This document shows, in pieces, positions 1-6,346 of a stretch of 21,446 bases of DNA. A program made the position numbers and the translations under genes. The notes under the pieces are model-generated. The model made no database searches, had not been told where the DNA came from, and saw only the letters and a list, made by a program, of their open reading frames with translations. The DNA is from Treponema sp. Its GTDB lineage: Bacteria; Spirochaetota; Spirochaetia; Treponematales; Breznakiellaceae. The first letter of the stretch is position 1. Each line of letters begins with the position of its first letter. The stretch lies in the NCBI GenBank assembly GCA_031288575.1, contig JAITRD010000034.1, forward strand, positions 1 through 21,446. The letters are read 5' to 3'.

Positions 1-538
1 TCTTGTGCAGGATGTTTCTCAGCTTCGCGGCGACCGACATTCTGGAGGCGTTATCCTTTTCCTGGTAACAGAACTTCGGATTTTCCCCGAAGGCGCATTT
101 CATGGCGGCTTTCCGCTTAATCACCATGTCGTCAACCCGGTTTCCCGCGGTTTTAACCACAGTGAAGGTGCCCCCCAAAACATTTGCGCTTCCCGGACCG
201 GTACCGACCGTGGTTACCCCTCCCAGGGCAGCCATTTTGATGGTTTCGTCCTGGGGATTGAAGCCGTCAATTGCCTCAAGCTGGGGGGTCAGGCTGTCGG
301 TTCTTTCATTATAGTCCTGGCCCTCAAAACGGACCGCGTATCCGGCCAGCCCCAGATGGGCATGGGCTTCCACGAGACCGGGATAAACCTGAAGGCCCCG
401 GGCGTCTACAACGAGGGAGGCTTCAGCCGCAAGATTTGTTCCAACCTTTACTATTTTCCCATCCTTAACCAGGATATCGCCCGCAAAGGGCTCTTTTTCA
501 ACTAGGTTGTGGATGGTACCATTTTTTATACACAGCAT
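1..538 (-). CDS. Amidohydrolase, imidazolonepropionase/adenine deaminase-like (3' part outside window)
   Basis: The visible 179 N-terminal residues begin MLCIKNGTIHNL, then a small beta domain (AGDILVKDGKIVKVG) and the metal-binding entry motif PGLVEAHAHLG around residues 54-64. This layout, with a composite beta-sandwich and an HxH at the mouth of a TIM barrel, is typical of COG1228-type metal-dependent amidohydrolases, which hydrolyse cyclic amides, imidazolones or peptides in the cytoplasm. The GGVTTV motif that follows is also typical of the family. The substrate cannot be read from this part. The ATG at 538-536 has no Shine-Dalgarno sequence, but it matches the natural start of the fold and lies just after a strong promoter, so a leaderless mRNA is possible. 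The gene is divergent from the cyclase gene. The C-terminal metal ligands lie outside the window, so integrity cannot be judged. Confidence 0.85.
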   Translation of the reverse strand, partial: MLCIKNGTIHNLVEKEPFAGDILVKDGKIVKVGTNLAAEASLVVDARGLQVYPGLVEAHAHLGLAGYAVRFEGQDYNERTDSLTPQLEAIDGFNPQDETIKMAALGGVTTVGTGPGSANVLGGTFTVVKTAGNRVDDMVIKRKAAMKCAFGENPKFCYQEKDNASRMSVAAKLRNILHK

Positions 539-543
539 GAAAG

Positions 544-573
544 ATCATAGAACCGAAAAAATATTTCTGTCAA
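544..573 (-). promoter_or_regulatory. Sigma-70 type promoter of the amidohydrolase gene
   Basis: On the minus strand TTGACA (573-568, full consensus) is followed after 18 bases by TATGAT (549-544). Only five bases separate the -10 box from the ATG at 538, so transcription is expected to begin at or next to the start codon. No other promoter-like pair of comparable quality was seen in the 539-690 gap. Confidence 0.65.
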
Positions 574-671
574 GGCAAAGGAAAAAAAACGCAGGTAATA
601 CCCAAATGTTAAATTGTTGAAAAAAGACGGGAAAAGAAGAAGGATTTAGCCCGACCGGCTGTCTTTTTTTG

Positions 672-677
672 TATAAT
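672..677 (+). promoter_or_regulatory. Possible -10 element for the adenylate cyclase gene
   Basis: A perfect TATAAT lies 12 to 18 bases before the candidate start codons. I see no matching -35 at 16-18 bases upstream; that stretch is instead a small hairpin (AGCC, loop, GGCT at 647-659) followed by a run of T. The element could work as a promoter with an activator, or the hairpin plus T-run could be a weak terminator. Confidence 0.3.
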
Positions 678-689
678 GTTATAAAATAG

Positions 690-2372
690 TTGTGCATGTA
701 CGAGAACAGATATGTATTTTCCTGGATAGTATATCTCGACAGGCTGCTCAAAAACAATCCGGGAAAGGTTGATATTTTTTTAACCGGCTTCATGGCCGCC
801 CTGCTCCTGGCGGTCATGCTTCCGGCGCTTTACCGTTTTTTTACCTTTTTAAAAGAACGGCCCCCCGATTCTTATTACAGGATCCGCATTTGGGCGGGCA
901 TGGCGGTTTTTTGTATACTTCTGGGTTTTTTTCTCCTCCTGCTGCCTTCGGGCCAGGTGAATATTTTGATTGCCGGCTCTTTATTGCAGATCCTGGGTTT
1001 TATCGGCTTTGAGTTCGCCCTTTTTTTCCCGGGCCGTAACTCTCCCCTCAAGGGTTTTATCTCCGCTTTCCTTATTATCGGAGGACTTCTGACGATCCTC
1101 CTCCCCCTGTTTTCTCCCCTCAGTTCCGTCCTTGTCTTGGGTTTTTTTTCCCTTTCAGCAAGCTTTCTCTCCGCTTTTTCTGCCCTGGCGTCCCGGAAGC
1201 GGGAAGATCGGAAATATTTTATTGCCGGCGCCGAACTCCTTTTCCTGGGAATTTCCTTTTTTATCTCCCTTCCTATACTGCAGATTCTTATTTGGGTTGC
1301 GGTGGCGGACTTTTTTTTCCTTTCCGGCTCTTTGACCCTTTCCCGGAGGAAAAGGGCATGGCTGGACGGCTCCAAAACGGGGGAAGGCATCCTGAGCCGG
1401 ATCGGTGAGGAAAAGGCGGAGGCAAGTTTCGGAAAGGGGGAAGGTTTCCGGGAACAGGAAAACAGGGAAAAAGCGGCGGACATAGCCGGGGAAGAACCGG
1501 AAGAGACCGTGCTTCCGGAAAAGATAGATCAGGTAGCCCATGCGATAAATCCGTTTATTCCCCGGGAATTTCTCAATATCCTGAACAAGGATACGGTTAT
1601 GGATCTCCAGCTGGGGGATCATATCCAGCAGGAAATGACTATTTTTTTCTCTGACATACGGCAATTTACGGATCTTTCGGAAAATCTGACCCCCGAAGAA
1701 AGTTTTAAATTCATTAATTCCTACCTTTCCCGCATTGTCCCGGAGATAACCGAAAAGGGGGGCTTTGTGGATAAATACATTGGCGACGCCATTCTGGCCC
1801 TTTACCCGCAGGCTTCCGGAGCGGACATGGCGGTCCGTACCGCCATTGCCATCCAAAAAAAGGTTTTGGAATATAACATCCACCGGGCAAGCTGCGGGTA
1901 CCGGCCCCTTTCCATGGGCATTGGCCTCCACACGGGAACCCTGATGCTGGGGGTGGTTGGTGTTGAAGGGCGTATGCAAAACACGGTTATTTCCGACGCG
2001 GTCAACCTTGCCAGCCGTTTGGAAAGCATTACCAAGTTTTTTAATGTTTCTATGGCCATCAGTGAGCAAACCTTTAAAAAACTTGCCGACCCCGGCGCTT
2101 ATATGTACCGTTTTATCGGGAAACTCCGGGTAAAGGGGAAAAGCGAACCCGTTTCGGTTTTTGAAATCTTTGACGGCATTAAGTCGGAAGTCATGGAAAG
2201 AAAAATGAAGGCGAATAGCTATTTTGAACAGGGAATGTGGAACTATTATCAAAAAGAATTTGGGGAGGCGCTGATCAATTTCCGGAAGGTACTGAATATC
2301 CTGCCGGAAGACGGCGCTTCGCTTTTTTATATGCAGAATTGCCTCGCGAAAATAAAAATCGCCCAGCTTTAA
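690..2372 (+). CDS. Membrane-anchored class III adenylate cyclase
   Basis: Predicted to make cAMP from ATP on the cytoplasmic face. Residues are counted from the TTG at 690. About six or seven hydrophobic segments fill residues 30-225, followed by a charged linker (about 225-280) and a class III catalytic domain (about 312-490). The two metal-binding aspartates are visible as FSDIR (D322) and YIGDA (D366). The adenine-selecting pair is Lys362 (in DKYIGD) and Asp436 (in ISDAVN), and the transition-state Asn439 and Arg443 are present, so the enzyme should be active on ATP. A C-terminal helical tail (about 505-560, EFGEALINFRKVL) resembles a single TPR-like unit. The start is uncertain: TTG 690 or ATG 696 keep a short N-terminal stretch, while the next in-frame ATG is at about residue 35; none has a good ribosome binding site. 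It stands as a single-gene unit with its own terminator. No cAMP-binding protein is seen in the window. Confidence 0.9.
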   Translation: MCMYENRYVFSWIVYLDRLLKNNPGKVDIFLTGFMAALLLAVMLPALYRFFTFLKERPPDSYYRIRIWAGMAVFCILLGFFLLLLPSGQVNILIAGSLLQILGFIGFEFALFFPGRNSPLKGFISAFLIIGGLLTILLPLFSPLSSVLVLGFFSLSASFLSAFSALASRKREDRKYFIAGAELLFLGISFFISLPILQILIWVAVADFFFLSGSLTLSRRKRAWLDGSKTGEGILSRIGEEKAEASFGKGEGFREQENREKAADIAGEEPEETVLPEKIDQVAHAINPFIPREFLNILNKDTVMDLQLGDHIQQEMTIFFSDIRQFTDLSENLTPEESFKFINSYLSRIVPEITEKGGFVDKYIGDAILALYPQASGADMAVRTAIAIQKKVLEYNIHRASCGYRPLSMGIGLHTGTLMLGVVGVEGRMQNTVISDAVNLASRLESITKFFNVSMAISEQTFKKLADPGAYMYRFIGKLRVKGKSEPVSVFEIFDGIKSEVMERKMKANSYFEQGMWNYYQKEFGEALINFRKVLNILPEDGASLFYMQNCLAKIKIAQL

Positions 2373-2380
2373 GCCGCCTG

Positions 2381-2402
2381 ATCCGGACCAAACGGATTTT
2401 TT
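2381..2402 (+). terminator. Rho-independent terminator after the cyclase gene
   Basis: Stem ATCCG/CGGAT with the loop GACCAAA runs directly into a row of T (2397-2402), nine bases after the cyclase stop codon. The stem is only five pairs, so strength is probably moderate. Confidence 0.6.
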
Positions 2403-2468
2403 GGAACTTTAGTTTCCGAACAAGCCAAAGATAATCATTTTTTTGTCGATAATAAGTACGGAGGGATC

Positions 2469-3365
2469 ATGAAGGTACTCTTTCTCCATGATAAAAGCGG
2501 AGCCAAAACAGCTAAGGAACTTCTACAGCAGTTGAAAAAAAAGCATCTTGCGGGGCTGCTTTATTTTCCGGATGGAGAAGAGGAGGGGAGGGGGGCCCCT
2601 TCGGAGGAAGATTTTTCCTCTGTCACCCATGTGGTAACGGTTTTTTCCGATTTCCCCGGGTTTATCCCGGGAGTTTTTTTCAGCCTGGGTTTTTCCCGGG
2701 CCGGAAAAATTCCCCTGGTATGTTACGGGGCGGGCTTCAGAGATCCCCGCCTTTTAAAACGCGCCATAGCGGTAAAAAATAAAGCTGATTTTATAGCCTA
2801 TATCGAGGAAGAATCAAGACAGCAAAGCAAGAAGGATGTCAGGGAGGAAGCGAAATTTGCCCTCCTTGATATGGGAATCCCCTTTAGCGAAGAATCCCTG
2901 GAAAACTGTATCCGCGAGGGGAAAAACCAGGCGGTGGACCTTTTTATAAAGGCGGGTTTTTCCCCCAATGCCCGGGATAAAACCGGGGTGCCCCTTTTAA
3001 ACCTGGCCGTGCGGGCGGGGAACCGGCTTTTGGTGAATATGCTCCTCAAAGCCGGAGCCGGGATCAACCTTCAGGCGGAAGACCGGGGCAGTTCCGCCCT
3101 TATAGATGGAGCCCTGGGGAAACATTACGGCATCATGGAGGATCTCCTGGCGGCGGGGGCGGATGTAAACCTGAAAAGCAAAGACGGCCAGTCCGCCCTG
3201 GTGATTTCCGTAGGGCTGAACGATTTGGCGTGCGCCGAGATGCTCCTTAAGGCAGGGGCAAATGCCGATGATCCCGACAGCCTGGGCGCAAGCGCCCGCA
3301 GGTATGCGGTCCTTTTTAATAAGCCCGCCATGCTTGCCCTTTTTAATGCCTATGCTTTACAATAG
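2469..3365 (+). CDS. Ankyrin-repeat protein with a TIR/nucleoside deoxyribosyltransferase-like N-terminal domain
   Basis: The 298-residue protein has two parts. Residues 1-115 alternate beta strands and helices (MKVLFLHD, HVVTVFSDF, GFSRAGKIPLVCYG); this order, with a 'frequent-looking' GKxxxxV strand after a helix, resembles TIR or nucleoside 2-deoxyribosyltransferase folds, but the position where those enzymes carry their catalytic Glu is not acidic here, so it may bind rather than cleave a nucleotide. Residues about 140-298 form four ankyrin-type repeats (for example LLNLAVRAGNRLLVNMLLKAGA and AGADVNLKSKDGQSALV), a protein-binding surface. There is no signal peptide or membrane segment, so it is cytoplasmic. 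The ATG follows a good GGAGG. The sirtuin gene starts eight bases after the stop, implying cotranscription. The ankyrin part is secure; the N-terminal assignment is inference from pattern alone. Confidence 0.8.
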   Translation: MKVLFLHDKSGAKTAKELLQQLKKKHLAGLLYFPDGEEEGRGAPSEEDFSSVTHVVTVFSDFPGFIPGVFFSLGFSRAGKIPLVCYGAGFRDPRLLKRAIAVKNKADFIAYIEEESRQQSKKDVREEAKFALLDMGIPFSEESLENCIREGKNQAVDLFIKAGFSPNARDKTGVPLLNLAVRAGNRLLVNMLLKAGAGINLQAEDRGSSALIDGALGKHYGIMEDLLAAGADVNLKSKDGQSALVISVGLNDLACAEMLLKAGANADDPDSLGASARRYAVLFNKPAMLALFNAYALQ

Positions 3366-3373
3366 GTGAAAAT

Positions 3374-4183
3374 ATGATTCCGTCAACAGAGATAGCCCGG
3401 CTTTTTCAAAAGATTACTCAAGCCCGCCACTGCGTCGCCCTGACAGGCGCCGGGGTAAGCACCCTTTCGGGCATCCGGGATTTCCGGGGCAAAAACGGCC
3501 TGTATAAAGAAATGGACGCGGAAAAAATTTTTGATATTGATTATTTTTTCCAGGATCCCTCCTTTTATTATAAGGCCGCGGGGGATTTTATTTATAACAT
3601 CCACGAAAGGGAAGCCTCCGTTGTTCATACCACCCTGGCAAAACTGGAAAGGCTGGGTTTTCTCAAGGCTCTTATTACCCAAAACATCGATCTTTTGCAC
3701 CAAAAAGGGGGAAGCCGCCGGGTTACGGAGATCCACGGCTCCCCGTCGGTTCATTATTGTCCGGATTGCGCCGCTCCAAGGGATATAGAAAAATTTGCCC
3801 GGAGAGAACGGGGGGAGGGGGCCCTGCCTCCGGAATTTATGGGCTTTGACGAGGCCGCCGCCATAGTAAAGGCCGGGGAACTGCCCCGGTGTTCCCGCTG
3901 CGGCCGGGTCCTTAAGCCGGCGATCACCTTTTTTGGCGAAAGCCTTCCTGCCCGGGCTTTACGGGAAGCCGAGGCCGAAGCCGGCAAGGCGGACCTTTTA
4001 CTGGTGCTGGGAACGAGTCTTACCGTATATCCCGCCGCAGGCCTGCCGGAGTTTACCCTGCGGGGAAAGGGTGAAATTGTTATTGTCAATAACATGGAAA
4101 CGCCCCTCGATCGCCGCTGCTCGATGCGCTTTGACGATCTGGGGGAGGTTTTTGAAGGTTTGAATCTGCTTTTAAAGGAATAG
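3374..4183 (+). CDS. Sir2-family NAD-dependent protein deacylase
   Basis: Sirtuins remove acyl groups from lysine while consuming NAD. All core motifs are visible: GAGVS (25-29), GIRDFRG (33-39), TQNID (102-106), the catalytic His121 in EIHG, two zinc-binding CxxC pairs (Cys129/132 and Cys173/176), FFGE (186-189), GTSL (213-216) and the NN pair at 239-240. At 269 residues it has the normal length of a bacterial sirtuin, and nothing is missing. The Tyr-x-x-Arg pair that lets CobB and SIRT5 accept succinyl or malonyl lysine appears here as Tyr74-x-x-His77 (YNIH), if my hand alignment is right, which would point towards plain deacetylation or another acyl group. It lies between the ankyrin gene (eight-base gap) and the barrel gene (six-base gap). 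The zinc ribbon and catalytic His argue against an NADase immune effector. Confidence 0.93.
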   Translation: MIPSTEIARLFQKITQARHCVALTGAGVSTLSGIRDFRGKNGLYKEMDAEKIFDIDYFFQDPSFYYKAAGDFIYNIHEREASVVHTTLAKLERLGFLKALITQNIDLLHQKGGSRRVTEIHGSPSVHYCPDCAAPRDIEKFARRERGEGALPPEFMGFDEAAAIVKAGELPRCSRCGRVLKPAITFFGESLPARALREAEAEAGKADLLLVLGTSLTVYPAAGLPEFTLRGKGEIVIVNNMETPLDRRCSMRFDDLGEVFEGLNLLLKE

Positions 4184-4189
4184 GATATC

Positions 4190-5062
4190 ATGAAAAGCCT
4201 GAAAAAAATTTTGTTCCCGGGGTTGTTTGTTTTTGTATTCTCCGCCGCCCTTGGGGCCCAGTCCCTTAAAGGAATGAGCCTTAACGGGGCTACTGGGCTT
4301 TATACCATTCCCGCCGCCCGGATCGGCTGGGATCAAAACGCCGAGGCCGGTTTGGATTTGGGGTACCATGCCGTTGCCGCCGATTCGCAAATTTCCCATA
4401 TCCCCGCCTTGAGCCTGAGTTTGTTTAGGTGGCTTGAAATAAGCGCCGCCTTCGATATGCAGCCTGAATATATCAACAATTATGTTTATAACGACGATTT
4501 GCTTTTAGGACTCAAGATACAGTTCCCCCCCAATTTAACCGGCGGCGATACTTCCCTTGCCTTCGGGGGCAATTTCCAGATTCATAACCTAAAGGACGGC
4601 GGCGAACCAAAACCGGCGGATAAAAAGAGGGGCAGCGCGGATACGGCCTTTCAGATCTACGGGGCGGTAAGTTACCGGGGGGCGTTTTTCAGTGTGCCCG
4701 CGGAAACAACGGTGGTGTTGGGAAAAACCTTTATCCTCTTTGATGCCTTTGGTTTTGATAAATCAAGGGAAAACAAAAACATTGATTTTGGCATGGGTTT
4801 CGATCTGGCGCTGTTTCCCAAGGCCCTGCAAAATTATGTCCATCTTATCATAGATTTTTCCAATTTTGCTTATAGCGTCTTGCCCTATCCTTCCGACATC
4901 AACGGCAGGGGAATTCTAAACGCGGGGTTCCGTTTTGATTTGTCCGGCATTCCTCCTTTGCGGAAATTCAAATTTGATATAGATGTCCTGGGGGCGGATC
5001 TGCTGGATGAAAGCCGGGCTTTTAGTTTCGGCCTCCTTTTTGGCATTCCCCTGAGTTCTTAA
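4190..5062 (+). CDS. Exported beta-rich protein, probable outer-membrane barrel
   Basis: The 290-residue protein starts with a clear signal peptide (MKSLKKILF, hydrophobic stretch, cleavage likely after GAQ near residue 24). The mature part alternates short amphipathic strands, glycine- and aromatic-rich, and ends in a strand rich in hydrophobic residues (FSFGLLFGIPLSS), as in outer-membrane barrels. The mature N-terminus (LNGATGLYTIPAAR) recalls the YjbH-like exopolysaccharide-associated barrel family, but this is a weak resemblance. The ribosome binding site AAAGGAATAGG overlaps the sirtuin stop, so translation is probably coupled. Its function is unknown to me. Confidence 0.7.
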   Translation: MKSLKKILFPGLFVFVFSAALGAQSLKGMSLNGATGLYTIPAARIGWDQNAEAGLDLGYHAVAADSQISHIPALSLSLFRWLEISAAFDMQPEYINNYVYNDDLLLGLKIQFPPNLTGGDTSLAFGGNFQIHNLKDGGEPKPADKKRGSADTAFQIYGAVSYRGAFFSVPAETTVVLGKTFILFDAFGFDKSRENKNIDFGMGFDLALFPKALQNYVHLIIDFSNFAYSVLPYPSDINGRGILNAGFRFDLSGIPPLRKFKFDIDVLGADLLDESRAFSFGLLFGIPLSS

Positions 5063-5127
5063 CCCAAAGGCCGCTTTTCATGCCCTGTTAATGGGGATCC
5101 CCCTGTTTTCTCCCAAAATATCCATTG

Positions 5128-5156
5128 TTGACTGTTTCCGGGCCCTGTGGTAGGAT
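5128..5156 (+). promoter_or_regulatory. Promoter of the prfB operon
   Basis: TTGACT (5128-5133), a 17-base spacer, then TAGGAT (5151-5156) give a good sigma-70 type match. The start site would be near 5163, leaving a leader of about 58 bases that holds the inverted repeat described separately. The preceding 5063-5127 holds only GGGGATCCCC at 5093-5102, too tight to be a convincing terminator. Confidence 0.55.
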
Positions 5157-5157
5157 A

Positions 5158-5177
5158 ACAGTAAGAGCCCATACTGT
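5158..5177 (+). repeat. Inverted repeat at the prfB transcription start
   Basis: ACAGTA (5158-5163) and TACTGT (5172-5177) are perfect inverted copies eight bases apart. They lie just downstream of the -10 box, where a repressor could bind; as RNA they would form a six-pair hairpin at the 5' end of the message. Confidence 0.5.
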
Positions 5178-5220
5178 CCTCGTTATAAAAAGGTATGATT
5201 TTTAATAGTAAGGAATAGCT

Positions 5221-6346
5221 ATGTTATTATCTGAATTAGGCGCTCCCATTGAAGCCCTGAGCGGCAAAATCCAAGATGTCTGGAGGCGTCTTTGAAAACC
5301 CCGAACCGGGGCAGATTTCTTTGGCGCGGCGTATAGGGGACATTGAAAAAAAGACCGGGGAAGCGGATTTTTGGGCCGATATCGCCGGGGCTGAAAAACT
5401 TATGGGAGAACTGAAAACCCTTAAGGCCAGGTACGAGCCCTGGAAAGCCCTCCACGCTGAAATTGAAGACCTGCGGATTCTTTACGAGCTGGCCCATGAA
5501 GCCCGTGATGAGTCTGAAACGCCGGATATTGAGGCCGCGTTAGGGGACCTTTCCGCCCGTTATGAAAAGCAGAATTTGCTGGAACTTATGGGCGGGGAGG
5601 TGGATAAAAACGGCTGTTTTTTGACCATCCATTCCGGGGCGGGGGGAACCGAAGCCTGCGACTGTTCGGGGATGCTCTACCGGATGTACCTGCGGTGGGC
5701 GGAGCGGCGGGGCTTTGCCATGGAAGAGGTGGATCGCCTGGAGGCTGAGGGGGGCATCAAATCCGCCACCTGCCGTATTGACGGGGATTACGCCTACGGC
5801 TACCTCAAAGGGGAGTCCGGGGTTCACCGCCTGGTCAGGATTTCCCCCTTTGACGCCAATGCCCGGCGGCATACATCCTTTGCCTCGGTTTATGTGTTCC
5901 CGGTGATCGACGATTCCATAGAAGTAGAGATCCGTCCCGAAGATCTCCGGGTAGATACCTACCGTTCCGGAGGGGCCGGGGGGCAGCATGTGAATAAAAC
6001 CGACAGCGCCGTCCGGTTTACCCATTTGCCCACGGGGATCGTGGTGGCCTGCCAGAATGAACGCAGCCAGATAAAAAACCGGGCTATTGCCATGAGCATG
6101 CTCAAGGCCCGGCTGTATGAATTTTACCGGCAGGAAAAGGAACGGGAAAATGAAAAATTCGCCCAGGAAAAAAAGGATATCTCCTGGGGGAATCAAATCC
6201 GATTCTATGTTTTCCAGCCCTATACCATGGTAAAGGATTACCGGACCAAGGCGGAGATCGGTAATATCCAGGCGGTTATGGATGGGGATATTGATCTATT
6301 TATAGAGGAGTATCTGCGTTTTGCTTGGAATAATTCCCGTGCGTAA
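5221..6346 (+). CDS. prfB: Peptide chain release factor 2, made by programmed +1 frameshift
   Basis: RF2 recognises UGA and UAA and releases the finished peptide on the ribosome. Codons 1-24 run from ATG 5221 to CTT 5290-5292, followed in frame by TGA (5293-5295). Skipping T5293 continues reading at GAA 5294 for 350 more residues, giving 374 in all, close to the usual 365. The codon-recognition tripeptide SPF lies at 208-210 and the catalytic GGQ at 253-255. The internal Shine-Dalgarno-like GGAGG and slippery CTT-TGA are described separately. The CDS should therefore be written as 5221-5292 joined to 5294-6346. It opens a long plus-strand operon; the next gene overlaps its end by eight bases. 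The ribosome binding site AAGGAATAG lies just before the ATG. Confidence 0.97.
5281..5295 (+). promoter_or_regulatory. prfB: RF2 autoregulatory frameshift site
   Basis: GGAGG (5282-5286), three bases, then CTT TGA (5290-5295). The distance from the G-run to CTT equals that of the Escherichia coli site. When RF2 is scarce the ribosome slips +1 at CTT-TGA and makes full-length RF2; when RF2 is plentiful, translation stops at residue 24. The base after TGA is A rather than the usual C. Confidence 0.95.

Noticed and set aside
5..505. Plus-strand open frame of 166 codons at the left edge
   Set aside because: The opposite strand encodes the amidohydrolase with clear motifs; the plus translation has none.
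1155..2252. Long minus-strand open frame (365 codons) opposite the adenylate cyclase
   Set aside because: It lies fully opposite a gene with intact catalytic motifs; its own translation has no recognisable domain. It is a by-product of codon bias.
2469..4183. Thoeris-like antiphage system (TIR plus SIR2)
   Set aside because: The sirtuin has a zinc ribbon and standard deacylase length with no SLOG domain, and the TIR-like domain appears to lack the catalytic Glu. Kept only as a weak possibility in the findings.
5093..5102. GGGGATCCCC as a terminator after the barrel gene
   Set aside because: A palindrome without loop space and followed by few T residues; not a convincing rho-independent terminator.
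5276..6346. prfB starting at ATG 5276 as a normal gene
   Set aside because: That ATG has no ribosome binding site of its own for initiation and lies in the frameshift region; the upstream 24-codon segment with GGAGG and CTT-TGA fits the known programmed frameshift.
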